From Candidatus Methanophagaceae archaeon (GTDB taxonomy: Archaea; Halobacteriota; Syntropharchaeia; Alkanophagales; Methanospirareceae): 7,524 nt of DNA. The notes below the pieces were generated by a model that saw only the letters and a program-made list of their open reading frames with translations, was not told the origin of the DNA and did not search any database. The stretch covers positions 1-7,524 of the forward strand of contig QENJ01000259.1 in NCBI GenBank assembly GCA_013374505.1, in the 5' to 3' direction. The translations under genes and the position numbers were made by a program. Below, piece by piece: positions 6,263 through 7,524 of this stretch (position 1 is the stretch's first letter; every line of letters starts with the position of its first letter).

Positions 6263-6692
6263 GTACTCGATCCTCTTCGCATCACCTTCGTCAAATTCAT
6301 ATCAAACCTCTTCGTTGTCTCCCGCGCAAGCGCATCGGGAAGTCCGGTAATGTCAACATTCAAAAAACCGCGTATAATCACCGAAGTAGCCTCTTCCGCG
6401 CTCAAACCCCTAGCCATCAGGTATTGAATCTCCTCTTCCGCAATCTTGCCCACTGCCGCCTCATGCGAAAGGTCGAGATCTTTACGTGTGGCTTTTAGTT
6501 CGGGGATTGAATCTATTTCCGCATTATCCGATAGTATCAAGCTCTCGCCTATTAGCTCTATGTTCTCGACATCCACGCCCGAGTCGGGTTCGTCGAACCT
6601 GATGAAGTCCCGAGCTTGTGCGAGCAGTTGCAGTATCTCCTACCTTCTCCACCAGAAAAGCCAAGGTTCACATCTCGATTCAAGAACTCAAA
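6220..6692 (-). pseudogene. sufC-sufB/D deletion fusion remnant (Fe-S cluster assembly)
   Basis: Reading on the minus strand, the first part is SufC-like: FLNRDVNLGFSGGE (6686-6645) contains the ABC signature GFSGGE. After a frameshift and TAG at 6642-6640, EILQLLAQARDF-IRFDEPDSGVD carries Walker B and the D-loop. Within the same frame the protein switches at about IELIGE/SLILSDN to a SufB/SufD C-terminus. That part runs LILSDNAEIDSIPELKAT, LSHEAAVGKI, EEIQYLMARGLS-EEAT and IIRGFLNVDI. The Walker A half and C-terminus of SufC, and the N-terminal two thirds of SufB, are missing. One in-frame deletion across adjacent sufC and sufB genes explains this. The final residues after about NLTKVM look non-native and overlap the winged-helix gene's 3' end. 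Neither a working ATPase nor a scaffold can result. A GTG at 6576 could start a 118-residue SufB tail, but function is unlikely. Confidence 0.85.
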
Positions 6693-6699
6693 CTAAATA
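6693..6699 (+). promoter_or_regulatory. Possible TATA-like box before the trmO remnant
   Basis: CTAAATA is centred about 29 bases upstream of the ATG at 6725, the same spacing as at the phosphoesterase gene. The gene behind it is broken, so this would be a relic promoter. Confidence 0.3.
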
Positions 6700-6724
6700 C
6701 GAGGGTAAAGAAAGAGTAACCCTG

Positions 6725-6898
6725 ATGGAAACAATACAAATCGGGGTAATCCGCAAGTCCGTATAATGACACTGGAAGAATGCCCACGATAGACATGCAA
6801 GTCGGGGCAGGTTGCCACGCTAAAGGTATTTGAAGATTATGCAGAAGGGTTAAATAATAATATAAAGAGCAAAAAAACATATTTCGTTATGTTTACAC
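6725..6898 (+). pseudogene. TrmO/UPF0066-like tRNA methyltransferase remnant (N-terminal part, frameshifted)
   Basis: Three short frames read together as the start of a UPF0066/TrmO (TsaA) protein, a SAM-dependent family that methylates t6A37 in certain tRNAs. METIQIGVIR (6725-6754) matches the usual M-E-x-x-x-IGVIRSPY start. One extra base near 6755 shifts the frame to SPYNDTGRMPTIDMQVGAG (6756-6812). A second shift near 6813 leads to ATLKVFEDYAEGL (6814-6852), the hallmark V-F-x-x-Y-A-x-GL block. NNIKSKKTYFVMF follows at the place of the family's I-E-x-x-x-x-x-V-x-F strand. The sequence then runs into the pilin gene's 3' end at 6899, so the C-terminal half is absent. Two base errors could be sequencing artefacts, but the missing 3' half is not. 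Family assignment rests on motif memory. Confidence 0.7.
6871..6877 (-). terminator. T-run terminator after the pilin gene
   Basis: Minus-strand TTTTTTT begins about 21 bases after the pilin stop codon and is followed by more AT-rich sequence (TTTATATTATTATTTAA). Archaeal RNA polymerase terminates efficiently at such T-runs without a hairpin. It lies within the trmO remnant. Confidence 0.5.
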
Positions 6899-7396
6899 CT
6901 ACACAACCGTCACACGCTGCAGTATGCAATCCGCAGGCGTATAGACTATGCAAATAGAGTCACCTGCGGTAAGATTTCGCGTGGGATCGCCCGTAGCACC
7001 ATAAGTCAAGTTCACTTCCAGCTCGTCACCCAGATTAAAGTTCATATCTAGAGGCAGCGGTAGACCATTCAAGGTGGCATTAAGGGATAAGTTACAGACG
7101 AGACCATTATACTTTATCTCGATATTCCCAAACCCCGCTGAATATACGCATATCCCATCGCCACCATAATGGACTATTGTTATATTACGATTACCTGCTA
7201 CTGCATCTTTAACAACCAATTCGGCACACGGCGATTGCTTGTTACCTGTGACAGCACCGAAAACAAATGCTGCAATTACCGAAGTAATCACCACCACGAT
7301 TGAAATCAGTAGTACAACTCCTAGTACTGACGACACGTCCTTGTCGTCTCTGCTAAATCTTTTCAGGTTCCTGTTTCCTTCTTTTCCTTTTTTCAT
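6899..7396 (-). CDS. Archaeal type IV pilin (N-terminal pilin domain, DUF1628-like)
   Basis: The 165-residue protein has a basic leader (MKKGKEGNRNLKRFSRDDKD) followed by VSSVLGVVLLISIVVVITSVIAAFVFG, about residues 21-47. This is the class III signal and assembly helix of archaeal type IV pilins (Pilin_N/DUF1628, normally [A/V]-[S/V]-x-V-[I/L]-G-V). Prepilin peptidase would cut just before the hydrophobic stretch. The remaining ~115 residues are beta-rich and exported, with five N-glycosylation sequons (Asn71, 102, 106, 129, 141) and five cysteines (57, 83, 101, 149, 157). It is probably a minor pilin or surface-filament subunit. No pilus assembly ATPase or membrane platform gene is in the window. 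AAGGT lies 12 bases before the ATG, and the gene is followed by a T-run. Confidence 0.9.
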   Translation of the reverse strand: MKKGKEGNRNLKRFSRDDKDVSSVLGVVLLISIVVVITSVIAAFVFGAVTGNKQSPCAELVVKDAVAGNRNITIVHYGGDGICVYSAGFGNIEIKYNGLVCNLSLNATLNGLPLPLDMNFNLGDELEVNLTYGATGDPTRNLTAGDSICIVYTPADCILQRVTVV

Positions 7397-7408
7397 GTGC
7401 TCAAAAGT

Positions 7409-7450
7409 ACCTTAAACAAGCCAGAACAAAGGGTGCTCCCCCCTTATAGT
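7409..7450 (-). promoter_or_regulatory. Putative pilin promoter and ribosome binding site
   Basis: On the minus strand, ACTATAAGG (7450-7442) is a TATA-like box about 50 bases before the pilin ATG. It predicts a leader of roughly 25 bases. That leader would contain AAGGT (7413-7409), a Shine-Dalgarno-like site 12 bases from the start, which is a little far. A second AT-rich TTTAAGG nearer the gene is too close to place a start upstream of the ATG. Confidence 0.35.
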
Positions 7451-7462
7451 TGGGGTATTTAT

Positions 7463-7514
7463 TTCATTCATTTTTAACTTTTACCACCAATGCAATAATA
7501 AAAAGATGAATGAA
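7463..7514. repeat. Inverted repeat TTCATTCA ... TGAATGAA at the window edge
   Basis: TTCATTCATTTTT (7463-7475) pairs with AAAAAGATGAATGAA (7500-7514): eight perfect base pairs, then a T/A run with one bulged base, around a 24-base loop. It lies upstream of the pilin gene. It could be an operator, or a terminator for a gene entering from the right. ATGs at 7507 and 7511 inside the right arm could also start a plus-strand gene, but too little is visible. Confidence 0.5.
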
Positions 7515-7524
7515 GGATCTAAAA

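Noticed and set aside
6446..6766. 106-codon plus-strand frame opposite the suf remnant
   Set aside because: Most of it is antisense to SufB/SufC sequence. Only its last 14 codons, METIQIGVIRKSV and the stop, matter, as the start of the trmO remnant.
1..7524. CRISPR array, tRNA or rRNA genes
   Set aside because: I saw no regularly spaced direct repeats other than the coding PD40 units, and no cloverleaf or rRNA-like conserved segments by eye on either strand.
7507..7524. Possible plus-strand gene starting at ATG 7507 or 7511
   Set aside because: Only four to six codons are visible, and both ATGs lie within an inverted-repeat arm.

Overview
The window looks like chromosome of a euryarchaeon. 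The evidence is a complete Pelota (aPelota/Dom34, an archaeal-eukaryotic protein), an archaeal type IV pilin with an N-terminal class III-type signal, an archaeal SbcD-related metallophosphoesterase, archaeal-type SufB/SufC remnants, and TATA-like boxes 25-32 bases upstream of start codons that often lack Shine-Dalgarno sequences. The surface-protein style (Ig-like domain, TolB-type repeats, a characteristic C-terminal domain) recalls methane-cycling archaea such as Methanosarcinia or ANME-1/Methanophagales. That placement is from memory and is not proved here.

Layout. 1-1036 is the 3' end of a large surface protein, followed by a hairpin/T-run terminator. 1172-1923 is a broken transposase-like gene split by a 168-bp non-coding transposable element (1462-1629). 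The element has terminal inverted repeats and an 8-bp target-site duplication. Removing it with one duplication copy restores a single reading frame. 1959-2633 is an unrecognised ORF that may have lost its 5' end. It converges on a minus-strand pair: pelA (3823-4941) and, 13 bases downstream, a five-helix membrane protein with two extracellular Ig-like domains (2622-3809). Divergent from pelA, a plus-strand pair with a 4-base overlap encodes a calcineurin-like phosphoesterase (5058-5846) and a winged-helix protein (5843-6262).

6220-6898 is a decay zone with two unrelated housekeeping remnants. On the minus strand the signature and Walker B part of SufC is joined to the C-terminal part of SufB/SufD, with most of both proteins deleted. 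On the plus strand is the N-terminal part of a TrmO/UPF0066-like tRNA methyltransferase with two frameshifts. An intact minus-strand type IV pilin gene (6899-7396) follows, with its promoter region and an inverted repeat at the window edge.

The intact genes form two small divergent operons (ribosome rescue plus membrane protein; phosphoesterase plus DNA-binding protein) between surface-structure genes and eroded DNA. No complete new defence or mobile system was found. The most informative features are the non-autonomous element with its recoverable target gene, the sufC-sufB deletion fusion, and the trmO remnant.
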